Below, one piece after another: positions 51,276 through 60,442 of a stretch of 64,000 nucleotides of DNA (positions are counted from its first letter, which is position 1; every line of letters starts with the position of its first letter). Made by a program: the position numbers and the translations under genes. Under the pieces are notes generated by a model. The model did not search any database. It saw only the letters and a program-made list of their open reading frames with translations, and was not told where the DNA came from. Origin of the DNA: Rhizobium sp. 16-449-1b (lineage in GTDB: Bacteria > Pseudomonadota > Alphaproteobacteria > Rhizobiales > Rhizobiaceae); assembly GCF_017741935.1 (NCBI RefSeq), contig NZ_JAGHMH010000013.1, forward strand, positions 186,001-250,000, read 5' to 3'.

Positions 51276-51290
51276 ATAAATCGTATTTAT
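51276..51290. promoter_or_regulatory. FadR/GntR-type operator, copy 2
   Basis: ATAAATCGTATTTAT, the reverse complement of copy 1 (16 bases match exactly including the adjoining base), lies 75 bases before the regulator start at 51365. The centres are 85 bases apart, about eight helical turns, so looping between the two promoters is possible. Confidence 0.65.
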
Positions 51291-51364
51291 TTGACGATTT
51301 ATCGGTGATTGACTACTGCTGCGTGTTGCGGGCATTTGCAGAATATGAATCGGGAGGGACACGA

Positions 51365-52129
51365 GTGGCAGGCGCAAAGACGGCACGCACTCTGACGGAA
51401 GACGGCGACCCAATCGCAGCACGCGGAAAGCGCAGTGTCCGCGAGGCGCTTCTGCATCACTTCGTCGAGAAGATCGTTTCCGGCGAGATGGCGGAGGGCT
51501 CCACCTTGCCCAACGAGGCTGAGCTTACCGAGCGATTTGGCGTCAGCCGTACGAGCTTGCGCGAGGCGATGCAGTATTTGTCCGCGCTCGGACTTGTGCG
51601 GTCGCGTACACGTGCGGGAACGACGGTGCTGCCACGCGAGAACTGGAACTATCTCGATCCGCTGGTTCTGGATGTGCTGCTGTCCATCGGCACCGACGAG
51701 AACTTCTACATGTCACTGATCGACGCCCGCCAGTTGCTTGAGCCTGCGGCCGCCGCGCATGCGGCAGCGAATGCAACGGCCCGCCAACTCTACCAGATTT
51801 CCAAGGCCTTCGAGGACATGGTCGAGGCCAATTCACGTGACAACGAGGCCTGGAGTCGCGCCGACCTCGAGTTCCATACGGCCATTATCGATGCGAGCGG
51901 AAATTGGGTCTATCGCCAGTTCGCCAGTGCAATCCGCGCCGCGCTTCTGGCGAGCTTCCGTCTGACGAACCGCGCCAGCCAGTCACACGAGCAGGCGATC
52001 CTGAAGCACCAGGACGTTCTTGAAGCAATCAGAATGCGCAGGCCGGAGGCCGCCCGGCATGCGATGGAGCAGCTGATCGGCGTTGCCCGAAGCGAGATCA
52101 CCGATGCGCTTCGCAAGGTTCGCGTGTGA
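51365..52129 (+). CDS. GntR-family regulator, FadR/FCD type
   Basis: 254-aa regulator, divergent from the sugar operon. N-terminal winged helix (VREALLHHFVEKIVSGEMAEG, LPNEAELTERFGVSRTSLREAMQYLSALGLV) and FCD domain from about residue 100 with the metal-binding pattern (DARQLLEPAAAAHAA, ADLEFHTAIIDASGNW, QSHEQAILKHQDVLEAI). GTG 51365 has GGGAGGGA close upstream and gives normal length; the frame opens at 51305. Two matching operators in the divergent region support control of both sides. FCD regulators commonly bind sugar acids, so galactonate or a related acid is a reasonable effector. Confidence 0.9.
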   Translation: MAGAKTARTLTEDGDPIAARGKRSVREALLHHFVEKIVSGEMAEGSTLPNEAELTERFGVSRTSLREAMQYLSALGLVRSRTRAGTTVLPRENWNYLDPLVLDVLLSIGTDENFYMSLIDARQLLEPAAAAHAAANATARQLYQISKAFEDMVEANSRDNEAWSRADLEFHTAIIDASGNWVYRQFASAIRAALLASFRLTNRASQSHEQAILKHQDVLEAIRMRRPEAARHAMEQLIGVARSEITDALRKVRV

Positions 52130-52303
52130 CTAGTCTAGGAGGCTGTTGTGGGCGCGGAGGCTTTATTCTTCTGGACCGGTGACGTCTCATTGATCTGACC
52201 GAGCTATCGCTCATGTCCAGGAGTAGCGACACGATTGGCAACGCGGCGGCTAGGCGGCGTCGGACAGCGGTTCGAAACTGGGCGCCGCTTCGTCCGCCAG
52301 CAC

Positions 52304-53143
52304 TTACGCTGGTCCGGTCGCAAGCTCCAGTATGCGCCGCGCCTGCCGTAGGTGGGGCGCATCAATCATCTGGCCATCGAGTTGAAGCACGCCTTTTCCC
52401 GGGTTCGCTTCGAATGCCGCGACGATGGCTCGGGCCTTTTCGACGTCGGCTTGCGTCGGCGAGAAGGCCTCGTTGACAACGGGGATCTGAGAGGGATGAA
52501 TTGCCATCATCCCGGTAAAGCCATCGCAGCGCGCCCGGTGCGCGTAGCGCCGCAGGCCCTCCAGATCGCCTAATGCAGGGTAGATGGTCTCGATGACAGC
52601 GGCGCCGGCGGCGTGACCGGCAAACAATGTCAGCGAACGCAGCATTTCATAGGGATGGGTATAGCTGCCATCCTCATTTCGCGACCGTGTCGCGCCGATT
52701 GCCGCTGGCAGATCTTCCGCCCCCCAGGTCAATCCCAGAATCAGGTGACGAACGGCCGCGTAGCTTCCGAGCTGGAAGATTGCTGCGGGCGTCTCCGTCG
52801 CGATCGGCATGATCGGCACACCGGGCGCGAGCGCCGCCAAGGCCTCGACACTTGCACTGCCCTCGGCCTTCGGCAAGACAAGCGCGTCGGGCCGGGCATC
52901 GAGAATAGCCGCGAGGTCTTGCTCCAGAAGGCCACTCCCGAGAGCATTGACCCGCACGAAGAGCTTGGCCCGTCGTTCGGCCGATCGCAGGAACGTCGCG
53001 ACAGCCGCTCTCGCTGCGGGTTTCTCGACAAGCGCAACGGCATCTTCCAGATCGAGAATGAGGGCATCGGCGGAAAGCGTGAGCGCCTTCTGCATGCGAT
53101 CCGGCCGGTCGCCCGGCACAAAGAGCAGTGAGCGCAGCCTCAT
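52304..53143 (-). CDS. CitE-like/HpcH-HpaI-family CoA-ester lyase
   Basis: 279-aa TIM-barrel lyase of the CitE/Mcl group. MRLRSLLFVPGDRPDRMQKALTLSADALILDLEDAV (Asp/Glu), LPKAEG, ATETPAAIFQ and LTWGAEDLPAAIGA are family features; the C-terminal MAIHPSQIPVVNEAFSPT is present. Members cleave citryl-, malyl-, citramalyl- or related CoA esters. The start overlaps the MaoC stop by four bases (53140-53143). As the last gene of a leucine-type operon, it may cleave a hydroxyacyl-CoA; no HMG-CoA lyase gene is present beside it. Confidence 0.88.
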   Translation of the reverse strand: MRLRSLLFVPGDRPDRMQKALTLSADALILDLEDAVALVEKPAARAAVATFLRSAERRAKLFVRVNALGSGLLEQDLAAILDARPDALVLPKAEGSASVEALAALAPGVPIMPIATETPAAIFQLGSYAAVRHLILGLTWGAEDLPAAIGATRSRNEDGSYTHPYEMLRSLTLFAGHAAGAAVIETIYPALGDLEGLRRYAHRARCDGFTGMMAIHPSQIPVVNEAFSPTQADVEKARAIVAAFEANPGKGVLQLDGQMIDAPHLRQARRILELATGPA

Positions 53144-53595
53144 GCCGGTCTCCTTTGCACCAGTGCGGTGCGCAGGCATCTGCAAACCACTTCGCTGCGC
53201 TGATTGATCAACTCGTGCTGGAAGGTGACGATGCCGGCCGTCGGTCTCGATCGGCTGTCTTTCAGATCGGCGATTTCGGTTTCGGCGCGCATCGTATCGC
53301 CGATGAAAACAGGCTTCGGCATGACCAGCTTGTCGTAGCCCAGATTGGCAACCAGCGTGCCCAACGTCGTATCCGCAACGGAAAGCCCGATCATCAGCGC
53401 GAAGGTGAAGGTGCCGTTGACCAGTATCTGCCCGAATTCGCTGGCCTTCGCCGCTTCCGCATCGATGTGCAGTGGCTGCGGATTGTGGGTCATGGTGGAG
53501 AACAGGAGATTGTCTGTTTCGGTGACCGTGCGACGAATCTCGTGCGTAACCCTGTCGCCGATGGTCCAGTCCTCGAAATGACGCCCGGCCATCAC
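53140..53595 (-). CDS. MaoC-like enoyl-CoA hydratase
   Basis: 151-aa hot-dog-fold protein of the MaoC/R-specific hydratase group, FEDWTIGDRVTHEIRRTVTE at the N-terminus and the hydratase motif HNPQPLHIDAEAAKAS (catalytic Asp/His) followed by FGQILVNGTFTFALMIGLSV. It overlaps mccA and the CitE gene by four bases at each end. Tandem ATG at 53595/53592. It probably hydrates an unsaturated acyl-CoA in this pathway, perhaps 3-methylglutaconyl-CoA in place of the usual crotonase-type hydratase; that is inference. Confidence 0.88.
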   Translation of the reverse strand: MMAGRHFEDWTIGDRVTHEIRRTVTETDNLLFSTMTHNPQPLHIDAEAAKASEFGQILVNGTFTFALMIGLSVADTTLGTLVANLGYDKLVMPKPVFIGDTMRAETEIADLKDSRSRPTAGIVTFQHELINQRSEVVCRCLRTALVQRRPA

Positions 53596-55448
53596 TGGTC
53601 TCCTTCCAGCTGCATGAGAATACCGCCTTCGACGACCTGGGCGTCGGCAAGGACCTTCATCTCCGAAACGACACCATCGAACGGCGCGCTGAGCGTCTGC
53701 TCCATCTTCATCGCCTCGATGACAGCGAGGGGCTGCCCTCTGGTCACTCGGTCTCCCTTGGCGACCATGAGCGCGATCACCCTGCCCGGCATCGGTGCGA
53801 CGATCGCGCCATCGGAATGGCCGGCACTCCCGCCCGCATAACCGGCGCGTGGCGGCCCATAAGCCCAGGCTTCACCATCCACAAAGAGCACGCCGGCATC
53901 GGTCACGGCCGGCTCGCCTTCATCGTGCAGTTCCACACGATATGCCGCACCGCCAACCTCGACACCGATCTCCCGCGACGACGGCGCGTTCATCCGGAAT
54001 CCACTTCCCGTGGTCCATATGTCGCGGCCCGGTTTCGGCAGGATCGCCCGAGCGGCTGCTTGCAACACACGCTCGCTGGGTTCGGCCGGCGGGACCAGAT
54101 CGGTCGCGTGTCTTTCGATGAAGCCGGTATCGACCGCGCCGGCGCGAAAATCGGGATGATCGAGCGTGCGCGCGAGGAAGGCGGCGTTGGTGCGCACGGG
54201 CCAGACTTCGACACCCGCTGCCGCCCGAGCCAATCGCCGCGCCGCGTCCTGGCGCGTTGCGCCGTGGCTGATCAGCTTGGCGATCATCGGATCGTAATAG
54301 GCGCTGATCTCGTTGCCCTCTTCGACACCACTATCGACCCTGATGCCATCGGGAAACTTCAGATGGCTTAGCCGCCCGACCGACGGCAGAAAGCCGGTCG
54401 ATGGGTTTTCGGCGTAAAGCCGCGCCTCCATCGCCCATCCGTTGATCGATAACTGCTCCTGGCGCAGAGGCAGCGGCTCGCCGGATGCGAGCAGCATTTG
54501 CCACTCCACCAGATCCTGGCCGGTGATGGCCTCGGTCACGGGATGTTCGACCTGCAGCCGGGTGTTCATCTCCATGAACCAGATGCGATCGGCGCGAAGC
54601 CCGTCGGACGCATCCGCGATGAACTCGATAGTCCCCGCGCCGACATAATCGACCGCACGCGCTGCCTGAACCGCGGCCTGGCAGACAGCCTCGCGCGTCG
54701 ATGCATCCATGCCCGGCGCCGGCGCTTCCTCGATGACCTTCTGGTGGCGTCGCTGAAGCGAACAATCGCGCTCAAACAGGTGGACGACATTTCCGTGTTT
54801 GTCGCCGAAGACCTGGACTTCGATGTGTCGTGGCGAGAGGATGTATTTCTCCAGCAGCACCCGCTCATCGCCGAAGGCGGCAACGGCTTCGCGCCGGCAG
54901 CTGGCAAGCGCCGCCGAAAATTCCGCAGCACCATCGACCCGACGCATCCCCTTGCCGCCGCCCCCCGCCACGGCCTTGATGAGAACAGGATAGCCGATCG
55001 CATCCGCCTCGCGCTGCAGTCGTTCGTCCGCTTGGTCCTCGCCGAGATAGCCTGGCGTGACGGGGACGCCCGCCGCGATCATCCGCTTCTTGGCCGCATC
55101 CTTAAGGCCCATGGCCCGAATCGAAGCCGCCGGCGCACCGACCCAGATCAGGCCGGAGGCAGTGACCCGTTCTGCGAAGTCGGCATTTTCCGACAGAAAG
55201 CCGTAGCCCGGATGGATCGCCTTCGCGCCGGTCCGCATCGCGGCCTCGATAATCCTGTCGGCGTTGAGATAGCTCTCCTTGGCCGGTGCCGGCCCGATGC
55301 ACACCGCCTCATCCGCCTCGCGAACGAAGGGCATGTCGCGATCGATTTCGGAGTGCACGGCGATCGTGCGGATCCCGAGCCGTTTCGCCGTTCTTGTGAT
55401 CCTCCTCGCGATCTCGCCGCGATTGGCGATCAGCAGGCTGTCTATCAC
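53592..55448 (-). CDS. mccA: Methylcrotonyl-CoA carboxylase biotin-carrying alpha subunit
   Basis: Biotin carboxylase plus biotin carrier, about 618 aa. SLLIANRGEIARRITRTAKRLG (residues 4-25), ATP-grasp core with GGGGKGMRRV (about 160-170), WFMEMNTRLQVEHPVTEAITGQDLVEWQ, and the C-terminal biotinylation site AMKMEQTLSAPFDG with Lys in the MKM motif. Start is GTG 55448, where the family N-terminus begins, with GAGAGG ahead; the longer frame to 55592 is rejected. Subunit of methylcrotonyl-CoA carboxylase by its position between isovaleryl-CoA dehydrogenase/carboxyltransferase and hydratase genes. Confidence 0.92.
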   Translation of the reverse strand: MIDSLLIANRGEIARRITRTAKRLGIRTIAVHSEIDRDMPFVREADEAVCIGPAPAKESYLNADRIIEAAMRTGAKAIHPGYGFLSENADFAERVTASGLIWVGAPAASIRAMGLKDAAKKRMIAAGVPVTPGYLGEDQADERLQREADAIGYPVLIKAVAGGGGKGMRRVDGAAEFSAALASCRREAVAAFGDERVLLEKYILSPRHIEVQVFGDKHGNVVHLFERDCSLQRRHQKVIEEAPAPGMDASTREAVCQAAVQAARAVDYVGAGTIEFIADASDGLRADRIWFMEMNTRLQVEHPVTEAITGQDLVEWQMLLASGEPLPLRQEQLSINGWAMEARLYAENPSTGFLPSVGRLSHLKFPDGIRVDSGVEEGNEISAYYDPMIAKLISHGATRQDAARRLARAAAGVEVWPVRTNAAFLARTLDHPDFRAGAVDTGFIERHATDLVPPAEPSERVLQAAARAILPKPGRDIWTTGSGFRMNAPSSREIGVEVGGAAYRVELHDEGEPAVTDAGVLFVDGEAWAYGPPRAGYAGGSAGHSDGAIVAPMPGRVIALMVAKGDRVTRGQPLAVIEAMKMEQTLSAPFDGVVSEMKVLADAQVVEGGILMQLEGDQ

Positions 55449-55474
55449 GGTTTCACCTCTCCCTGCCTTTGCGG

Positions 55475-57070
55475 CTACATGCGAAACAGGCCGAACTGGG
55501 CGCGCTCCGGTATCGGCGAATTCAGCGTCGCCGCGAATGCCAGCCCGAGCACATCGCGCGTCTGAGCGGGGTCGATGATGCCGTCGTCCCATAGCCGCGC
55601 GGTGGCGTAGTAGGGGTTGCCCTCGTCCTCGTATTTCTGCCGGATCGGCGCCTTGAACGCTTCGGCCTCATCGGCACTCCAGCTTTCGGCGTCGCGATGC
55701 ACGGTCGCGAGAACCGAGGCCGCCTGCTCGCCGCCCATGACGGAGATGCGCGCGTTCGGCCATGTGAACAGAAAGCGTGGCTGATAGGCGCGGCCGCACA
55801 TGCCGTAATTGCCGGCGCCGAAGCTGCCGCCGATCAGCACCGTTATCTTCGGCACCGATGCCGTTGCCACCGCCGTCACCAGTTTCGCGCCGTTCTTGGC
55901 GATCCCCTCTGCTTCATACTTCCCGCCGACCATGAAACCCGAGATATTCTGAAGGAAGAGCAGCGGTATGCGCCGCTGGCAAGCAAGCTCGATGAAATGA
56001 GCGCCCTTCAGTGCGCTCTCGGAGAAGAGCACGCCATTATTGGCGAGAATGGCAACGGGGATGCCCCATATCCGCGCAAAGCCGCAGACCAGCGTGGTGC
56101 CATAGAGCGCCTTGAACTCCTGCAGTTCAGAGCCATCGACGATACGGGCGATGACCTCCCGGACGTCATAGGGAGTGCGCACGTCGCGCGGAACGATGCC
56201 GTAGAGCTCTTTCGGATCGAGTTTTGGCGGCTGCGCCTCGGCCACCTCTATATCCACCCGCTTCGGCCGATTGAGTGTCGCGACGATGTCGCGCACGATC
56301 AGGAGTGCGTGCTCGTCGTTTTCGGCGACATGGTCGACGACACCGGATTTCCGGCCATGCGTATCGGCGCCGCCAAGTTCCTCAGCGGAGATGATCTCAC
56401 CCGTCGCCGCCTTGACCAGTGGCGGGCCGGCCAGGAAGATCGTTCCTTGATTGCGCACGATGACGGTTTCATCGGACATCGCCGGGACGTAAGCGCCACC
56501 CGCGGTGCAACTGCCCATGACGCAGGCGATCTGGGCGATGCCCGCCGCCGACATTTGCGCCTGATTGTAGAAGATGCGCCCGAAATGATCGCGGTCGGGA
56601 AAGACTTCCGCCTGATGCGGCAGATTGGCGCCGCCCGAGTCGACGAGATAGATGCAGGGCAGCCGGTTCTCCCAGGCTATTTCCTGAGCGCGCAGATGCT
56701 TCTTCACCGTCATCGGAAAATAGGCGCCCCCCTTTACGGTCGGGTCGTGCGCCACAATCATGCATTCGACGCTCGAGACCCGGCCGATGCCGGCGATCAT
56801 GCCCGCGCCGGGCGCCTCGTCGTCATACATGCCATTGGCGGCAAGCTGTCCGATCTCGAGAAACGGCGAGCCGGGATCGAGCAGGCGCTGGACGCGGTCA
56901 CGCGGAAGAAGTTTGCCGCGCTCGACATGCCGCTCGCGATGCTTTTCGGATCCGCCCCGGGCCGCCTCCGCCACCTTGGATCGAAGTGCCTCCACGAGCG
57001 CTAAATTGTGCGCTTGATTGGCCGCGAACGCTTGCGAGCTGGGATCGAGCATCGTCTGCAGCTCCGGCAT
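55475..57070 (-). CDS. mccB: Methylcrotonyl-CoA carboxylase carboxyltransferase beta subunit
   Basis: 531-aa carboxyltransferase, the second subunit of methylcrotonyl-CoA carboxylase. [88 protein letters not shown], and [41 protein letters not shown] are signature stretches of MCC-beta. Its ATG overlaps the dehydrogenase stop by one base (57070). Confidence 0.94.
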   Translation of the reverse strand: MPELQTMLDPSSQAFAANQAHNLALVEALRSKVAEAARGGSEKHRERHVERGKLLPRDRVQRLLDPGSPFLEIGQLAANGMYDDEAPGAGMIAGIGRVSSVECMIVAHDPTVKGGAYFPMTVKKHLRAQEIAWENRLPCIYLVDSGGANLPHQAEVFPDRDHFGRIFYNQAQMSAAGIAQIACVMGSCTAGGAYVPAMSDETVIVRNQGTIFLAGPPLVKAATGEIISAEELGGADTHGRKSGVVDHVAENDEHALLIVRDIVATLNRPKRVDIEVAEAQPPKLDPKELYGIVPRDVRTPYDVREVIARIVDGSELQEFKALYGTTLVCGFARIWGIPVAILANNGVLFSESALKGAHFIELACQRRIPLLFLQNISGFMVGGKYEAEGIAKNGAKLVTAVATASVPKITVLIGGSFGAGNYGMCGRAYQPRFLFTWPNARISVMGGEQAASVLATVHRDAESWSADEAEAFKAPIRQKYEDEGNPYYATARLWDDGIIDPAQTRDVLGLAFAATLNSPIPERAQFGLFRM

Positions 57071-58233
57071 CAGCCCCTCCCCTCAGCGCCGATGACTTCG
57101 CGACCGATCAGCATGCGGCGCACCTCGTTGGTACCAGCACCGATGTCGAGCAGCTTGGAATCCCGCCAGTACCGCTCGACCGGCCAGTCTTTGGTATATC
57201 CCGCGCCGCCCAGCGCCTGGATCGCCTGCTCGGCCACTTTGACCGCACTCTCCGACGCGTAGAGAATGGCCCCGGCTGCATCATGCCGCGTCGTCTTGCC
57301 GGCATCGCAGGCTCTCGCTACCGCATAGACGTAGGCGCGGGCCGAATTCAGCGCCACGACCATGTCCGCCACCTTTGCCTGGATCAGCTGGAAACTGCCG
57401 ATCGGCGCGCCGAACTGCTTGCGCTCCCTGACATAGGGGAGCACCACATCCAGACAGGCCTGCATGATGCCGAGTTGGATGCCGGAAAGCACCACGCGCT
57501 CGTAGTCGAGCCCGGACATCAGCACTTTAACGCCGCCGTTTAGCGGGCCCATGATGTTTTCTTCCGGAACGAAGCAGTCGTCGAAGATCAGTTCCGCCGT
57601 CGGCGAGCCCCGCATCCCGACCTTGTTGATCTTCTGGCCGATCGAGAAACCGTCGAAGCCCCTCTCAACTACAAAGGCGGTAATGCCTTTGGAGCCACCA
57701 TCGGGAACGGTCTTGGCATAAACGACCAGCGTATCGGCATAAGGCGCGTTGGTGATCCAGAATTTGGTGCCGTTCAGGCGATAACCGCCATCGACCTTAT
57801 CGGCGCGCAGCCGCATCGAGACGACGTCCGAGCCGGCGCCTGCTTCCGACATGGCAAGGCTACCGACATGCGCGCCCGATATCAGAGACGGAAGATATCG
57901 CTGCTTCTGCTCGGCCGAGCCCCAGCGCGAGATCTGGTTGATGCAGAGATTGGAGTGCGCGCCATAAGACAGGCCGACCGACGCCGAGGCGCGGCTGATT
58001 TCCTCGCAGGCAATGACATGTTCGAGGTAGCCGAGCCCAAGGCCACCAGAGTCTTCGGGTACGGTCACGCCATGAAGGCCAAGCGCTCCCATCTCGGGCC
58101 AAATCTCGACCGGGAACCAGTCCTCCTCGTCAATCCTCGCGGCAAGCGGGGCAATACGATCTGTCGCAAACCGATGCGTCGTCTCACGGATAGCCTCCGC
58201 CATTTCGGATAACCCGAAATCCAACTCCAGCAT
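57070..58233 (-). CDS. ivd: Isovaleryl-CoA dehydrogenase
   Basis: 387-aa acyl-CoA dehydrogenase, first gene of the operon. [71 protein letters not shown] (with the IVD-type context for the catalytic Glu) and the C-terminal [40 protein letters not shown] are typical. The FAD enzyme converts isovaleryl-CoA to 3-methylcrotonyl-CoA in leucine breakdown, giving the substrate of the next gene product. The isovaleryl rather than other short-chain assignment rests on the MCC genes following. Confidence 0.9.
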   Translation of the reverse strand: MLELDFGLSEMAEAIRETTHRFATDRIAPLAARIDEEDWFPVEIWPEMGALGLHGVTVPEDSGGLGLGYLEHVIACEEISRASASVGLSYGAHSNLCINQISRWGSAEQKQRYLPSLISGAHVGSLAMSEAGAGSDVVSMRLRADKVDGGYRLNGTKFWITNAPYADTLVVYAKTVPDGGSKGITAFVVERGFDGFSIGQKINKVGMRGSPTAELIFDDCFVPEENIMGPLNGGVKVLMSGLDYERVVLSGIQLGIMQACLDVVLPYVRERKQFGAPIGSFQLIQAKVADMVVALNSARAYVYAVARACDAGKTTRHDAAGAILYASESAVKVAEQAIQALGGAGYTKDWPVERYWRDSKLLDIGAGTNEVRRMLIGREVIGAEGRG

Positions 58234-58338
58234 GTCGCCAGTCCTCCCAGACTGCGATCATGCTAGCGCGACGAATGCGATTAGTAAAATCGTATCAACG
58301 CCATCGCCCTTCGGCAGGTAGCCGGACCGGACGGTAGA

Positions 58339-59016
58339 CTACGCATTCTGCCGCGCCAAAATCTCGGCCGCTACCAGTTCCTGCAGGCGCCACAGGTTGC
58401 GGTCGCGGATACCCTCTGCCTGAAGGTCGACGATCGTGTTGTGCAGATACTCGGCGCAGGAGCCGCCCTCACCGCACGCCGTCGCGATCAGCGAAGACGC
58501 TTCCGCCACCGGCAGCGGTTTCGTCAGCCCGGCCCGCTTGGTGCTGGCCCAGAATGTCAGGGCCTTCTTAGCGCCGCTTTCGGTCCTCACCGGAAGCCAG
58601 CGCACCATGTCCATCACTTCGCTATACTTGATCTCGCGCGCAACGAGAGCACGCAGATCCTGGCGGCGGCGATCGGCTGAGAGTTCGAAGACGATGCCAT
58701 CGCACTGGCCGCCGCGCTCAAGCGCCATCATCAGGCCGGGCTGCTCGCTGGTTGCTCGCCAGCGCTGGATTTTCAATGAGAACGACCTGTGCCAGCCATA
58801 AGCGGTTGCCCGTTCGCGGCTGGCTGGTTCGAACTCCGGGTTCCAGATCAGGGAACCATAGGCAAAGACGAGAAGAGGCTCACCTGCCGCTTCACGTTCG
58901 ATCCTGTCGACGAGATCGTCAAGCTCAGTTTCCGAAAGCGGCGTCCAGCCCGGCTCCGGTCCATCATCACGGACATCTCGGATGGTCAGGGCAACAAGTT
59001 CGGGCGTCAGCTGCAT
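58339..59016 (-). CDS. ChaC-like gamma-glutamylcyclotransferase
   Basis: 225-aa protein of the ChaC group, which cleaves glutathione gamma-glutamyl bonds. LLVFAYGSLIWNPEFE near residue 48 is the substrate-binding motif, followed by AYGWHRSFSLK and the ALVAREIKYSEVM segment with the probable catalytic Glu. ATG 59016 (MQLTPELVALTIRDV) matches family length; the frame extends to 59079. On the same strand as, but about 100 bases from, ivd. Confidence 0.87.
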   Translation of the reverse strand: MQLTPELVALTIRDVRDDGPEPGWTPLSETELDDLVDRIEREAAGEPLLVFAYGSLIWNPEFEPASRERATAYGWHRSFSLKIQRWRATSEQPGLMMALERGGQCDGIVFELSADRRRQDLRALVAREIKYSEVMDMVRWLPVRTESGAKKALTFWASTKRAGLTKPLPVAEASSLIATACGEGGSCAEYLHNTIVDLQAEGIRDRNLWRLQELVAAEILARQNA

Positions 59017-59094
59017 GGTGGTATCGATCTGTATCAGGTCAAGGAAATGGAGCAACTGGCCGTGGCAGATGTCCGCCACGGCCAGATCTTTTCG

Positions 59095-60075
59095 TCAGGA
59101 CTGCACGAAAGCGAGCAGGTCGGCGTTCAATACATCGGCATTGACGGTCAGCATGCCGTGCGAGAAGCCCGGGTAGGTTTTCAGTGAACCGTTCTTCAGA
59201 AGCTTGGCCGACTTCAGTGCGGAGTCCGCGATCGGTACGATCTGGTCGTCTTCGCCGTGCAGGACGAGCGTCGGAACAGTGATAGCCTTCAGGTCTTCCG
59301 TCTGGTCGGTTTCGGAAAACGCCTTGATGCCATCATAGTGCGCCTTGGCGCCGCCCATCATGCCCTGGCGCCACCAATTCTGGATAACGCCTTCCTGAAC
59401 CTTGGCGCCATCGCGGTTGAAACCGTAGAAGGGGCCAGCCGGGACATCGCGGAAGAACTGCGCACGGTTGGCGGCGAGCGCGGCACGGAAGCCGTCGAAC
59501 ACTTCGATCGGCAGGCCCTCGGGGTTGCTTTCGGTCTTCAGCATCAGCGGCGGAACGGCCGATACCAGAACAGCCTTGGCGACGCGGCCGGCCGGCTGGC
59601 CGAACTTTGCAACGTAGCGAGCAACTTCACCACCACCCGTGGAATGGCCGATGTGAACGGCGTTCTTCAGATCCAGCGCTTCCACGACGGCAAAAGCGTC
59701 GGCGGCATAGTGGTCCATATCATGACCGTCGGCGACCTGGGCGGAGCGGCCGTGGCCACGGCGATCATGGGCAACGACGCGATAGCCCTTCGAGAGGAAG
59801 AACAGCATCTGCGCATCCCAGTCATCCGACGACAGCGGCCAGCCGTGGTGGAAGACGATCGGCTGTGCGTCCTTCGAACCCCAATCCTTGTAGAAGATTT
59901 CAACGCCGTCCTTGGTGGTGATCGTAGCCATTTCAGTATTTCCTTCTGTTTTAGTGTTTGTGGGTGCAGCACTCGCTGCAAAGGCAAAGGCGGGTGAAAT
60001 TGCCATGGTCGCTGCGGCTGCACCGGCGGAGAGCAGTGCGCTGCGGCGCGTCATGGAAGAAAAAATCTCGGTCAT
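59095..60075 (-). CDS. Alpha/beta hydrolase (non-heme chloroperoxidase type) with export signal
   Basis: 326-aa protein. A twin-arginine-like signal ([23 protein letters not shown], residues 9-32) and linker precede a complete chloroperoxidase/arylesterase-type hydrolase starting [18 protein letters not shown] at about residue 49. The nucleophile is in [14 protein letters not shown], with [12 protein letters not shown] (Asp) and [12 protein letters not shown] (His) completing the triad. ATG 60075 has AGGATATGAA ahead, but a second, stronger ribosome binding site (AGAAGGAAATACTGAA) precedes the ATG of MATITT at 59931. Both an exported and a cytosolic form may therefore be made. Confidence 0.88.
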   Translation of the reverse strand: MTEIFSSMTRRSALLSAGAAAATMAISPAFAFAASAAPTNTKTEGNTEMATITTKDGVEIFYKDWGSKDAQPIVFHHGWPLSSDDWDAQMLFFLSKGYRVVAHDRRGHGRSAQVADGHDMDHYAADAFAVVEALDLKNAVHIGHSTGGGEVARYVAKFGQPAGRVAKAVLVSAVPPLMLKTESNPEGLPIEVFDGFRAALAANRAQFFRDVPAGPFYGFNRDGAKVQEGVIQNWWRQGMMGGAKAHYDGIKAFSETDQTEDLKAITVPTLVLHGEDDQIVPIADSALKSAKLLKNGSLKTYPGFSHGMLTVNADVLNADLLAFVQS

Positions 60076-60442
60076 TTCATATCCTGCAATCGTGTCGTTT
60101 CAAGCTTCAGACGACGCTCTTGCTCGGCTGATGACTGGAAATTGCCACGGATCGAGGTGCGCAAACAATTGCACTAATATTTTCGATTCAATTGCGTTAT
60201 TCGCAACAATGGGAAGGAAAGAAGGTTTCCGGATGAACGGCGATGAGAGACTTTTCTGGTCGGTCACGAGCCGATCGCGCGTCGATCCCGCAAGCCGTTG
60301 ATCAAGGCAGGCGCTTCTGCCCGACCTATGCTTTGCCTACCTCAATTGCGTCGTTTCTCTCACGCGATGTGGCCAGTGGTTTGCCAACTCGAACGGATCA
60401 TCAGTCCTAAACGCCGGAAAGGCCCGGCTGCGAGCAAGCGTC
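60076..60442. other. Intergenic region with one inverted repeat
   Basis: No recognisable gene. TTGCG-TTATT-CGCAA (60192-60206) is a 15-base inverted repeat of LysR- or LacI-like shape upstream of the hydrolase gene, but no regulator gene adjoins it. Short frames on both strands have no family features. Confidence 0.35.
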
